DNA from: Bacillota bacterium
GTDB taxonomy: Bacteria; Bacillota; Clostridia; Peptostreptococcales; Anaerovoracaceae
Assembly (NCBI GenBank): GCA_021443825.1
Contig: JABUTE010000279.1
Location: 1-10,770 of the forward strand
Direction: 5' to 3'
Length of the DNA stretch: 10,770 nucleotides
In this document: in pieces, positions 1 to 6,195 of the stretch
Layout of the letters: every line of letters starts with the position of its first letter
Position numbering within the stretch: the first letter of the stretch is position 1
The notes under the pieces: model-generated
Told to the model about the DNA's origin: nothing
Databases searched by the model: none
Seen by the model: only the letters and a program-made list of their open reading frames with translations
Position numbers and translations under genes: made by a program

Positions 1-551
1 ACGCCGCCGCCCTCGTCCAGAACCAGACCGAAGCGGATGCCTCTTTCAGCGAAGGCATCGTGAACATACTGGCAGGCAGCACCGGGTCCGCCCATGATCT
101 CTTCGTTATAGCCGAAGGCCATGTAAACATCCATGTCGGGAGTGTAGCCTTCTGCCAGCAGAGCTTCTACCGCATCCAGCTCGGCCTGCATGGTGCACTT
201 GCAGTCGGTGGTGCCGCGACCCCACATGATGCCCTCTTCGTCAACATGACCGGAGAAGGGCGGGAATTTCCAGGCGTTCCAGTCGCCTTCGGGAACGACG
301 TCCTGATGAGCGCAGAGCAGAACAGGCAGCTTTCCGGACTTGCCGGTGCCCTTCCAGTGGAATACCAGAGCAGCCTTGCCGATGACTTCCTTTTCCAGGT
401 TCTTGTGGACCAGCGGATATGCCTTTTCCAGATAGCCGTGCAGCTTGAAGAATTCTTCTACGGGAATCTTTTCGGGATCGACATTGGATACGGTGGGGCA
501 CTGTACCATGCCCTGCAGATGCTCGACGTACAGTTCGTTGTTATACTTCAT
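1..551 (-). CDS. M20-family zinc peptidase/deacylase, N-terminal part (truncated by window edge)
   Basis: Reading the minus strand from the ATG at 551-549 gives 183 open codons that run off the left edge. The residues fit the M20 dizinc hydrolase family (ArgE/DapE/CPG2/PM20D1-like): H82 and D84 in AHQDVVP, bridging D116 in GRGTTDCK, the general base and metal ligand E150-E151 in GYNEE, and D179 in VLDEGG. All expected N-terminal metal-site residues are therefore present; the lid domain and the last metal ligand lie outside the window. The family hydrolyses the amide bond of peptides or N-acyl amino acids, usually in the cytosol; I see no signal peptide. The start is set by AGGAGGT at 564-558, six bases upstream. 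The W-x-x-W-x-x-PPFSG stretch and the TDCK form (rather than DDK) resemble the carboxypeptidase/PM20D1-like branch more than DapE, which is an inference. The exact substrate cannot be told. The gene is divergent from the MATE transporter gene. Confidence 0.9.
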   Translation of the reverse strand, partial: MKYNNELYVEHLQGMVQCPTVSNVDPEKIPVEEFFKLHGYLEKAYPLVHKNLEKEVIGKAALVFHWKGTGKSGKLPVLLCAHQDVVPEGDWNAWKFPPFSGHVDEEGIMWGRGTTDCKCTMQAELDAVEALLAEGYTPDMDVYMAFGYNEEIMGGPGAACQYVHDAFAERGIRFGLVLDEGGG

Positions 552-583
552 ACGGTTACCTCCTGAAGATAATTCATATACGA

Positions 584-599
584 ATAATAAATTTATTAT
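584..599. repeat. Perfect 16-base AT-only palindrome over the M20 promoter
   Basis: ATAATAAATTTATTAT is identical to its own reverse complement. It covers most of the -10 box and the expected transcription start of the M20 peptidase gene, the usual place for a repressor operator. The sequence is entirely A/T in an AT-rich gap, so chance is a real alternative. No regulator is encoded next to it in this window. Confidence 0.4.
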
Positions 600-623
600 A
601 GCATTATTCAGTAAACATTACAA
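595..623 (-). promoter_or_regulatory. Promoter of the M20 peptidase gene
   Basis: On the minus strand there is a perfect -10 box TATAAT (600-595) preceded by TGC, which makes an extended -10. Seventeen bases further upstream is TTGTAA (623-618), matching four of six -35 positions. The expected start of transcription is near 588, giving a leader of about 37 bases with a strong SD. The call rests on motif match and position only. Confidence 0.65.
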
Positions 624-647
624 AATTTTCTCAGGGGACTGAATTCT

Positions 648-676
648 TTTATTTTTGGTGCGATTAGGAGTATAAT
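648..676 (+). promoter_or_regulatory. Probable promoter of the MATE-dipeptidase pair
   Basis: TATAAT at 671-676 is a perfect -10 box lying about 40 bases before the MATE start codon. At 17 bases spacing the -35 position reads TTTATT (648-653), a poor match, so the promoter may be weak or activator-dependent. The expected start near 683 leaves a leader of only about 34 bases, too short to hold a riboswitch. Confidence 0.5.
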
Positions 677-703
677 TGTAGCGGTTTATTATTAAAGTAT
701 GAA

Positions 704-710
704 AAAGGTG
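704..710 (+). promoter_or_regulatory. Ribosome binding site that decides the MATE start
   Basis: AAAGGTG lies six bases before the ATG at 717. The upstream in-frame ATG at 699 has no comparable purine-rich site, and starting there would place this SD inside the coding region. The 717 start also gives the usual short cytosolic N-terminus of MATE proteins. Confidence 0.7.
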
Positions 711-716
711 TATTTC

Positions 717-2084
717 ATGGCAAAACTAATCGGTAAAAAAAAGTACGATGTGGATATGACAGAAGGCAGCATATCCAGGCATATTCTGTCCTTTTCCATT
801 CCCCTTCTGGTGGGAAATCTCTTTCAGATCCTTTATAACACGGTCGACACCTGGGTCGTCGGCAACTTTGCATCCGATGCGGCCTTCTCGGCCGTCGGAA
901 CCGTCGGCCCTGCTCTGAACATGATGATCGCCTTCGCCATGGGACTCGGCAGCGGCGCAGGCATCGTTATTTCCCAATACTACGGAGCAAAGCAATACGA
1001 CAACGTCAGCAAGGCGGTGCATACCACCATCGTTGCCGGTGCCGTTCTCGGGCTGATCCTGAGCATCACCGGCTGCCTGCTGCTCCCCACGCTTCTGAAG
1101 TTTATGAACGTTCCCGACGAGATCTATGCAGATGCCAGAACCTATCTGCTGATCCTCTATGCGGCAATGATCCCTCCCGCCCTCTACAACATGGGGGCCG
1201 GGGTATTAAGAGCTGTGGGCGATTCCTCCAGACCCTTCTATTTTCTTCTGGTATCGTGTGTCACCAACATCATTCTCGATCTGCTGTTCGTCATCAAGTT
1301 CAACTGGGGCGTTGCCGGTGTTGCATGGGCGACCACGGCAGCCCAGACCCTTTCCATGGTGCTGGTGCTCATCACCCTGCTCCGCTCCGATGCCTGCATC
1401 AAGCTGATCCCCAAAAAACTGGCCATCGATAAGCAGATCTTAAAAAAGATCATCCGGGTCGGCATTCCTTCCGCCATCCAGATGACCATCACCTCCTTCT
1501 CCAACCTGTTCGTGCAGTCGTATATCAATGCCTTCGGCGGAAGCGTCATGGGCGGCTGGACGGCTTATACCAAGGTCGGTCAGTTCCTGCAGCTGCCCAT
1601 CCAGACCCTGGCCACGGCCCTTTCCACCTTTACCGGGCAGAACCTGGGCAAAGGCCAGACCGAACGGGCAAAGCGCAGCGTCGTCGTTACCCTGTATATG
1701 TCCATCGGCTTTTGCATCGGTGCCGGCGCGCTGGTCATGCTGGCGGCACCCACCCTTTCCAATATCTTTAACAGCAACCCCGAGATCATTCACTACGGAA
1801 CCTATTTCTTAAGACATATCGTTCCCGTCTACTTCCTGATGGCGATCTATCAGACCATCGCTGCAGCCCTGCGCGGTGCCGGCAATGCCAAGATCCCCAT
1901 GTTCGCCATGCTGGGCGGCGGCGTCGTGTTCCGTCAGGTCTATCTGTTCGTCTTTTCCAGGATCTTCCCCGGAAACATTCTGCCTGTCACCTACGCCTAT
2001 CCGGTGGGCTGGGCAATGGCCGGACTGATCCTCGTCATCTATTACAAGAAGGCCGATCTGGGCAAGACCAGACTGGTCGATTAG
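717..2084 (+). CDS. MATE-family multidrug/Na+(H+) antiporter
   Basis: The 455-residue product has the length and layout of MATE efflux transporters: a short basic N-terminus, then about 12 hydrophobic segments arranged as two MatE halves (roughly residues 20-180 and 240-405). Typical family features are the opening stretch from residue 14 (MTEGSISRHILSFSIPLLVGN), the VDTWVVGNF segment of helix 1, the GLGSGAGIVISQYYGAK segment after helix 2, and ALRGAGNAKIPM in the second half. MATE proteins sit in the cytoplasmic membrane and export cationic drugs or metabolites using a Na+ or H+ gradient; the substrate cannot be read from sequence. An in-frame ATG at 699 would add six residues but lacks an SD. 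The C69 dipeptidase gene follows after 22 bases with no terminator between, so the two are probably cotranscribed. This is the loosely annotated 'MATE family efflux transporter' group common in Clostridia, and I give no gene symbol. Confidence 0.93.
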   Translation: MAKLIGKKKYDVDMTEGSISRHILSFSIPLLVGNLFQILYNTVDTWVVGNFASDAAFSAVGTVGPALNMMIAFAMGLGSGAGIVISQYYGAKQYDNVSKAVHTTIVAGAVLGLILSITGCLLLPTLLKFMNVPDEIYADARTYLLILYAAMIPPALYNMGAGVLRAVGDSSRPFYFLLVSCVTNIILDLLFVIKFNWGVAGVAWATTAAQTLSMVLVLITLLRSDACIKLIPKKLAIDKQILKKIIRVGIPSAIQMTITSFSNLFVQSYINAFGGSVMGGWTAYTKVGQFLQLPIQTLATALSTFTGQNLGKGQTERAKRSVVVTLYMSIGFCIGAGALVMLAAPTLSNIFNSNPEIIHYGTYFLRHIVPVYFLMAIYQTIAAALRGAGNAKIPMFAMLGGGVVFRQVYLFVFSRIFPGNILPVTYAYPVGWAMAGLILVIYYKKADLGKTRLVD

Positions 2085-2106
2085 CGTTTCACGCGGAGGT
2101 AACAAC

Positions 2107-3561
2107 ATGCCCTGTACAACGATTCTCGCAGGAAAAAAGGCGACTCACGACGGTTCGACCATGATCGCTCGGACCGAAGACTGGCGCTTCCACGCCAAGC
2201 AGCTGGTGGTGATGCATCCCGACAAGCAGCCCCGCACCTATAAGACGGTGGCAAGCCACCTGACGCTGCAGCTGCCCGATGATCCCATGGCCTACACGGC
2301 AGCCCGCAATGTAGACCCTGCCGACGGTTTCTGGGGCGCCCACGGCATCAACGAGGCCAATGTGGGAATGACGGCCACCGAAACCATCACCACCAACCCC
2401 AGAGTGCAGGCGGCCGACCCTATGGTGGTCTACAAGAAGGCCTCAAAGAGAGGGGAAAAGGATGTGCCCGGCGGCATCGGTGAAGAAGACCTGCTGCTTC
2501 TGGTGCTTCCCTATATCCGCAGCGCAAGAGATGGCGTAAAGCGCCTGGGCGCCCTGCTGGAGCAATACGGCACCTACGAGCGCAACGGCATCGCCTTCAA
2601 CGACGAAAACGAGGTCTGGTGGTTTGAGACCATCGGCGGTCATCACTGGATGGCAAAGCGGGTGCCCGATGATTGCGTCGTTATCATGCCCAACCAGCTG
2701 GGCATCGATTCCTTCGATCTTGCGGATGCTTTGGGAGAGCGGAAGGATCACATGTGCTCTGCCGATCTGAAGAGCTTCATCGAAGACAATTATCTGGATC
2801 TGAACACCGACGGAAACCTGAACCCCCGTTGGGTCTTCGGATCCCACACCGACAGAGATCATCAGTTCAACACCCCTCGCGCCTGGGCCATGGCAAGGGC
2901 CCTCTGCCCCACCACCGTCAAGTGGCTGGGCGAAGATGCCCTGTATACCCCCGAAAGCGATGATATTCCCTGGGCATGGGTTCCCGAAAAGAAGATCACC
3001 CCCGAGGATTTCAAATACATCCTGTCGACTTATATGCAGGGCTCCCCCTGGGATGCCTACGCAAAGAACGGCGATCCCCGGTACCGCACCATCGCCTGCC
3101 CCAACACCAATGTTACGGCCATCTGCCAGATCCGCGGCTACATGCCGGATGCGCTGAAGGCCATCGAATGGATCGCCTTCGGCGTTACCCTGCTGGATGC
3201 CATGGCGCCCCTGTATGCCCATGTTTCCAAAATGCCCGATTACATGAGCAAGGTAGAAAACACCCCCTCCACCGAAAACTTCTGCTGGGCAAGCCGCATT
3301 CTGGGCGCTGCCGCAGAGCCGCATTTCGATGTGACCGGCACCCGCATCGAGCGCTATCAGGATGCCGTCTGCGGCAAGGGCCGTCAGCTGATCCTGGAGG
3401 CTGATAAGCAGATGCTGAAAAGCGGGGTCTTCAACAGAATGGAGGCGACCAATCAGAAGATCGCCGACATGACCAAAAAAGAGACCGGCGATGCCCTGGC
3501 CGATGTGCTCATCGACGCCTATGCCGGCATGAAGATCAAATACAACAGAGGCAAGTATTAG
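2107..3561 (+). CDS. C69-family dipeptidase (PepD/PepDA-like)
   Basis: The 484-residue product begins MPCTTILAGKKATHDGSTM, closely resembling lactobacillal PepD-type dipeptidases of peptidase family C69 (an Ntn-hydrolase fold). Cys3 is the expected nucleophile and would become N-terminal after processing. Other family-like stretches are ARTEDW near residue 21, WGAHGINEANVGMTATET near residue 77, an EVWWFETIGGHHW segment near residue 175, and a CPNTNVT segment near residue 335. The length agrees with the family (about 470-490). No signal peptide is present, so it probably works in the cytosol on dipeptides taken up or produced from larger peptides. GGAGGT at 2095-2100 lies six bases before the ATG. 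It follows the MATE gene by 22 bases and is closed by the hairpin at 3601-3635. Pro at position 2 means methionine removal alone would not expose the Cys, so further trimming would be needed. Confidence 0.93.
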   Translation: MPCTTILAGKKATHDGSTMIARTEDWRFHAKQLVVMHPDKQPRTYKTVASHLTLQLPDDPMAYTAARNVDPADGFWGAHGINEANVGMTATETITTNPRVQAADPMVVYKKASKRGEKDVPGGIGEEDLLLLVLPYIRSARDGVKRLGALLEQYGTYERNGIAFNDENEVWWFETIGGHHWMAKRVPDDCVVIMPNQLGIDSFDLADALGERKDHMCSADLKSFIEDNYLDLNTDGNLNPRWVFGSHTDRDHQFNTPRAWAMARALCPTTVKWLGEDALYTPESDDIPWAWVPEKKITPEDFKYILSTYMQGSPWDAYAKNGDPRYRTIACPNTNVTAICQIRGYMPDALKAIEWIAFGVTLLDAMAPLYAHVSKMPDYMSKVENTPSTENFCWASRILGAAAEPHFDVTGTRIERYQDAVCGKGRQLILEADKQMLKSGVFNRMEATNQKIADMTKKETGDALADVLIDAYAGMKIKYNRGKY

Positions 3562-3600
3562 ACCGCACCGAAGCGAATACGAAAACGAACAAATGCAAAA

Positions 3601-3635
3601 GCTCCCCTGCCGGAATTCCGTTCCGGCGGGGGAGC
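3601..3635. terminator. Bidirectional intrinsic terminator between convergent genes
   Basis: A 15-base-pair GC-rich stem (3601-3615 with 3621-3635, one G-U pair in the plus-strand RNA) encloses a five-base loop. On the plus strand it is followed by CTTATTTTA, and on the minus strand by TTTT and then GCATTT, so it can end the dipeptidase transcript and also the opposing DUF21-CBS transcript. Neither T-tract is long, but the stem is very stable. Confidence 0.85.
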
Positions 3636-3675
3636 CTTATTTTACTTCAATATAGGATCAGAGATCTTCAATTAC

Positions 3676-3706
3676 AGGAATGCATCGCCTATCAGCGATC
3701 ATTCCT
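3676..3706. other. Hairpin spanning the stop codon of the DUF21-CBS gene
   Basis: The arms AGGAATG (3676-3682) plus ATCGC (3684-3688) pair with GCGAT (3695-3699) plus CATTCCT (3700-3706). This gives 12 base pairs with a single bulged C at 3683 and the six-base loop CTATCA. The TGA stop of the minus-strand gene (3701-3699) lies inside one arm. There is no T-tract on either side, so it is not a standard terminator; it could protect the mRNA 3' end or be fortuitous. Confidence 0.5.
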
Positions 3707-4961
3707 CCTCCTGCTGCGGATCATCCTCGTTGACCTTTGCCAGCAGGCTGGTGACACGCATGCCCTCCACCTCGTTGACGGTCAGGGTGATGTTCTTGTA
3801 ATCGAACTTATCGCCGGGCAGGGGGTAGCCCTCCAGCATTTCGACGGCCCAGCCGCCCATGGTGGCGTTGTCGTCTTCAAAGTCGCGGTCGTCGATATCC
3901 ATCTCATCAAAGAAATCGGAGATGCGCATGCCGCCGTCTACCTCGAAGCGATCGCCGGGAAGCTCGACCAGCTCCTGCTCGATGTCGTCTTTTTCGTCCC
4001 AGATCTCACCGACCAGCTGCTCCATAACGTCTTCCATGGTGAGCATGCCCATGGTGCCGCCGTATTCGTCGGTGACGATGACTAGGTGGCACTTTTCTTT
4101 TTTCATGATCTCAAGCACATCGGAGATGGGCATGGTCTTGTGAACGAACCGGGGGGCCATCATCAGGCTTTCGATCTCCAGGGGGCCATCCTCCAGCATG
4201 CGGCGGTAGCACTGGGTCGTCAGCACAAAGCCGAGAATGTGGTCGGGGGTCTCTTTGTATACGGGGATCCTTGAGAAGGGGCTGTCGAGCACCACATTGC
4301 GGATCTTTTCTTCGTCGTCATCGATGTTGACGCAGACCATATCCACCCGGGGGGTGATGATCTCGTAGGCCAGGCAGTCGTCAAAATCAAGGGCGCTCTG
4401 CAGCAGGTCCAGCGTCTCCTGCTCGACGGAGCCTTCGTCTTCGGCGGTGTCGAGCATGGTCTCCAGATCGTCTTCGGTAACGATGTCTTCGGTGGTGCTG
4501 CCCTTCCAGATGCGGGAAAGCAGCTTCAGCAGTCCGCTGACCAGCCATACCAAAGGCTTGGTGATCAGGGTGATGAGATAGATGGGAACGGCGACAGCAA
4601 GAGCAAAGCGCTCCGGTCTTCGGGAGGCCAGGATCTTGGGAGAGATCTCGCCGAATACGATGATCAGAACGGTCATAACGGCCGTGGCTGCATAAGCACC
4701 GTCGTCGCCCATCAAAGACAGGGCGATGACCGTGGCAATGGCTGAGGAACCGATGTTGACCAGGTTATTGCCGATGAGAATGGAGATCAGGGCATCATCG
4801 TATGCAGTAAAGATGGCATAGGCCTTTTTTGCTGCAAAGGTAGGCCGTTCCTCCATGGCTTTGCGCAGCTTGATCTCGCTGCTGGAGGCATAAGCGATCT
4901 CAGAGCCCGAAAACAGGGCCGAGAGGGCGATCAAAAGGATGATGGTGATATAGGGCAGCAT
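3699..4961 (-). CDS. DUF21-CBS-CorC_HlyC membrane protein (CNNM/CorC family), full length
   Basis: The 420-residue product has the complete architecture of the CNNM/CorC/HlyC-like family. A DUF21 membrane domain with hydrophobic segments at about 4-20, 56-80, 88-108 and 120-148 includes the conserved GEISPK at 104-109. A paired CBS module follows (about 205-320, with the family hallmark VTDEYGGTMGMLTMEDVMEQLVGEIWDE in its second half), and a C-terminal CorC_HlyC domain (about 335-408). Characterised relatives are linked to Mg2+ (and Co2+) transport or resistance, with CBS binding of ATP-Mg. The older 'hemolysin' label is not supported by anything here. The ATG overlaps the previous gene's stop as TAATG, so translation is probably coupled; GGGGGTGA upstream may serve as SD. 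The ion specificity is unknown. The last residues are acidic (QQEEE) and the stop lies within a hairpin. Confidence 0.93.
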   Translation of the reverse strand: MLPYITIILLIALSALFSGSEIAYASSSEIKLRKAMEERPTFAAKKAYAIFTAYDDALISILIGNNLVNIGSSAIATVIALSLMGDDGAYAATAVMTVLIIVFGEISPKILASRRPERFALAVAVPIYLITLITKPLVWLVSGLLKLLSRIWKGSTTEDIVTEDDLETMLDTAEDEGSVEQETLDLLQSALDFDDCLAYEIITPRVDMVCVNIDDDEEKIRNVVLDSPFSRIPVYKETPDHILGFVLTTQCYRRMLEDGPLEIESLMMAPRFVHKTMPISDVLEIMKKEKCHLVIVTDEYGGTMGMLTMEDVMEQLVGEIWDEKDDIEQELVELPGDRFEVDGGMRISDFFDEMDIDDRDFEDDNATMGGWAVEMLEGYPLPGDKFDYKNITLTVNEVEGMRVTSLLAKVNEDDPQQEEE

Positions 4962-5983
4962 TATACGTCACCCCCGTTCTCTTCTTCGTCGTAGATCTCG
5001 CCGACCAGCTCCTCCAGAATATCTTCGACCGTAAGGATGCCCAGGATCTGCCCGCTGTCGCTGCGCACGATGCCCATGTGAGCCTTGCGGCTGCTCAGGT
5101 AATCGAGAAGCTCATCGATGGGCATGTCGGGATAGATATAGACAGGCTTATCGAGAAGATCCTTTACCCGGATGCGGGTATTGCCGGACAGCAGCTCCTT
5201 CAGGTATTTACGCACCTGCAGAATGCCCTTTACGGAACCGCCGTAAACATAGGGAAATCTGGAAAACCGGGTATTGGTGCGGATCAGCGCAACGATCTGC
5301 GCCTCGGTCATTTCGTCGGTGATGACCTGGACCTTATCCCAGGGCACCAGAATATCGGCGGCGGTTGTCTCGGTAAATTCCAGCGCAGACTGTACCAGCT
5401 CGGTGGTATCCTCGTCGATGTCGTCTTGTGCATCGATGTTTTCGATCACATCGAAGAGCTCCTCTTCAGTGACCGTCTGCTCCTCCTGGGGGTTGGAGCC
5501 GTCCATGGCCGAGACCACAGAGCTGATGCCGGAGAAAAAGAAGCAGACCGGGCTGAGAATACGCATGAGAAATACAAGAGAACCGGCAAGCCTTGGCGCC
5601 AGTTTCTCGTTGCAGGCCTTTGCATAGGATTTGGGAATCATTTCGGCAAGAATGAAAACGACGAACGACGTTACGAAGGTCGTTGCCGTAACGGCAGAAT
5701 TGCCCCAAAGCTTTGAGGCCAGCAAGGTCGCTGCCGAAGAGGTGGCAATATGCATCACATTATTGCCGATCAGCAGAGTGGTCAGAGCTTTGTCGAAATG
5801 ATCGAGAACATAGAGAACTTTTTTTGCTTTTCTGCTGCCGTCGTCGGCATCGGAGATCATTCGGATGCGATTTACGGATGCGAATGCTGTTTCCGCTGCG
5901 GCAAAATACGCGCCGCCGATCAGAAGCAGCCCGATCAAAAGCAAATATCGGGGAACAACGGATATACTACTTCCCGCGTCCAT
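4961..5983 (-). CDS. DUF21-CBS membrane protein lacking the CorC_HlyC domain
   Basis: The 340-residue product is a paralogue of the next gene in the operon. It has a DUF21 domain (hydrophobic segments near 12-32, 65-90, 98-115 and 130-158; AEMIPKS at 113-119, GGAYFAAAETAFASVNR near the N-terminus). A CBS pair follows at about 212-332, ending with ILTVEDILEELVGEIYDEEE. It then stops after four more residues (GGDV), so the CorC_HlyC domain of about 75 residues is absent. The ending is clean, with the TAA forming TAATG with the next gene, so this looks like a stable short form rather than a recent frameshift. Members of the family form dimers; pairing with the full-length paralogue is an inference. 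A near-consensus promoter lies upstream. SD placement is odd: AGGAGG (6001-5996) is 12 bases from this ATG but four from the ATG of a mini-ORF. No better in-frame start precedes the first membrane helix. Confidence 0.9.
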   Translation of the reverse strand: MDAGSSISVVPRYLLLIGLLLIGGAYFAAAETAFASVNRIRMISDADDGSRKAKKVLYVLDHFDKALTTLLIGNNVMHIATSSAATLLASKLWGNSAVTATTFVTSFVVFILAEMIPKSYAKACNEKLAPRLAGSLVFLMRILSPVCFFFSGISSVVSAMDGSNPQEEQTVTEEELFDVIENIDAQDDIDEDTTELVQSALEFTETTAADILVPWDKVQVITDEMTEAQIVALIRTNTRFSRFPYVYGGSVKGILQVRKYLKELLSGNTRIRVKDLLDKPVYIYPDMPIDELLDYLSSRKAHMGIVRSDSGQILGILTVEDILEELVGEIYDEEENGGDV

Positions 5984-5991
5984 TAGGACAT
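5983..5991 (-). other. Two-codon mini-ORF (Met-Ser-stop) overlapping the DUF21-CBS start
   Basis: On the minus strand AGGAGGTGAA is followed by ATG TCC TAA, and the last A of TAA is the first base of the ATG of the DUF21-CBS gene. The SD is four bases from the mini-ORF ATG, matching the 4-7 base spacing of other genes here (fba 4, lepB 5, M20 and C69 6-7), but 12 from the gene's ATG. It may be a translational-coupling device. It may also be accidental. Confidence 0.4.
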
Positions 5992-6030
5992 TTCACCTCC
6001 TGTGAAAATACAAATTGGACAGAATATAGA

Positions 6031-6044
6031 AATACTAAAGTATT
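6031..6044. repeat. 14-base palindrome at the DUF21-CBS promoter
   Basis: AATACT-AA-AGTATT is an inverted repeat with 6-base arms. It overlaps the downstream half of the TAGAAT -10 box and covers the expected transcription start. Position suggests an operator; no cognate regulator is visible and the short arms could arise by chance. Confidence 0.4.
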
Positions 6045-6070
6045 CTACAGTCATTTTCTTTTGCTGTCAA
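6042..6070 (-). promoter_or_regulatory. Strong sigma-A-type promoter of the DUF21-CBS pair
   Basis: Consensus TTGACA (6070-6065) is followed after exactly 17 bases by TAGAAT (6047-6042), which differs from consensus at one position. The expected start near 6035 gives a leader of about 50 bases carrying the AGGAGGTG site. This is the best-matching promoter in the window. Confidence 0.8.
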
Positions 6071-6102
6071 GCTTTGCACCCCTGCCGAAAGAAGGGCTTC
6101 TG

Positions 6103-6131
6103 TTCCCATTTGCGAAAAAGAGTGGTATAAT
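6103..6131 (+). promoter_or_regulatory. Upstream promoter of the pseudouridine synthase operon
   Basis: A perfect TATAAT (6126-6131) is preceded by TGG, giving an extended -10. At 17-base spacing TTCCCA (6103-6108) matches four of six -35 positions. Transcription would begin near 6138, leaving a leader of about 58 bases. That leader contains a small inverted repeat ACGGAA (6147-6152) / TTCCGT (6164-6169) and no SD before the start codon. Confidence 0.65.
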
Positions 6132-6177
6132 AACTCTGTTTTCTTTACGGAATCCCCATCTATTTCCGTTCCACTTA

Positions 6178-6186
6178 TGGTAAAAT
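6178..6186 (+). promoter_or_regulatory. Possible second promoter giving a near-leaderless transcript
   Basis: TGG-TAAAAT is an extended -10 match (one mismatch in the hexamer) ending nine bases before the A of the ATG at 6196. Transcripts starting at the expected distance would begin at about 6193-6196, at or next to the start codon. There is no recognisable -35. The main support is that the gene lacks any SD. Confidence 0.35.
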
Positions 6187-6195
6187 CAATTACGT

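Noticed and set aside
60..566. 168-codon plus-strand frame over the M20 peptidase gene
   Set aside because: The minus-strand frame carries all M20 metal ligands and a strong SD, so this plus-strand frame is a shadow.
552..716. Riboswitch in front of the MATE gene, as some efflux genes have
   Set aside because: The predicted leader is only about 34 bases and the rest of the gap is taken up by the two divergent promoters. No long structured element is visible.
2443..3324. 293-codon open frame antisense to the C69 dipeptidase gene
   Set aside because: It lies wholly opposite a gene with clear family similarity, has no SD or promoter, and its low-complexity Gly/Val/Ala/Ile-rich product resembles nothing known. 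Long antisense frames are expected with GC-rich third positions.
5078..5716. 212-codon plus-strand frame antisense to the first DUF21-CBS gene
   Set aside because: It is a mirror of strong codon bias on the real strand, with no ribosome binding site and no recognisable domain.
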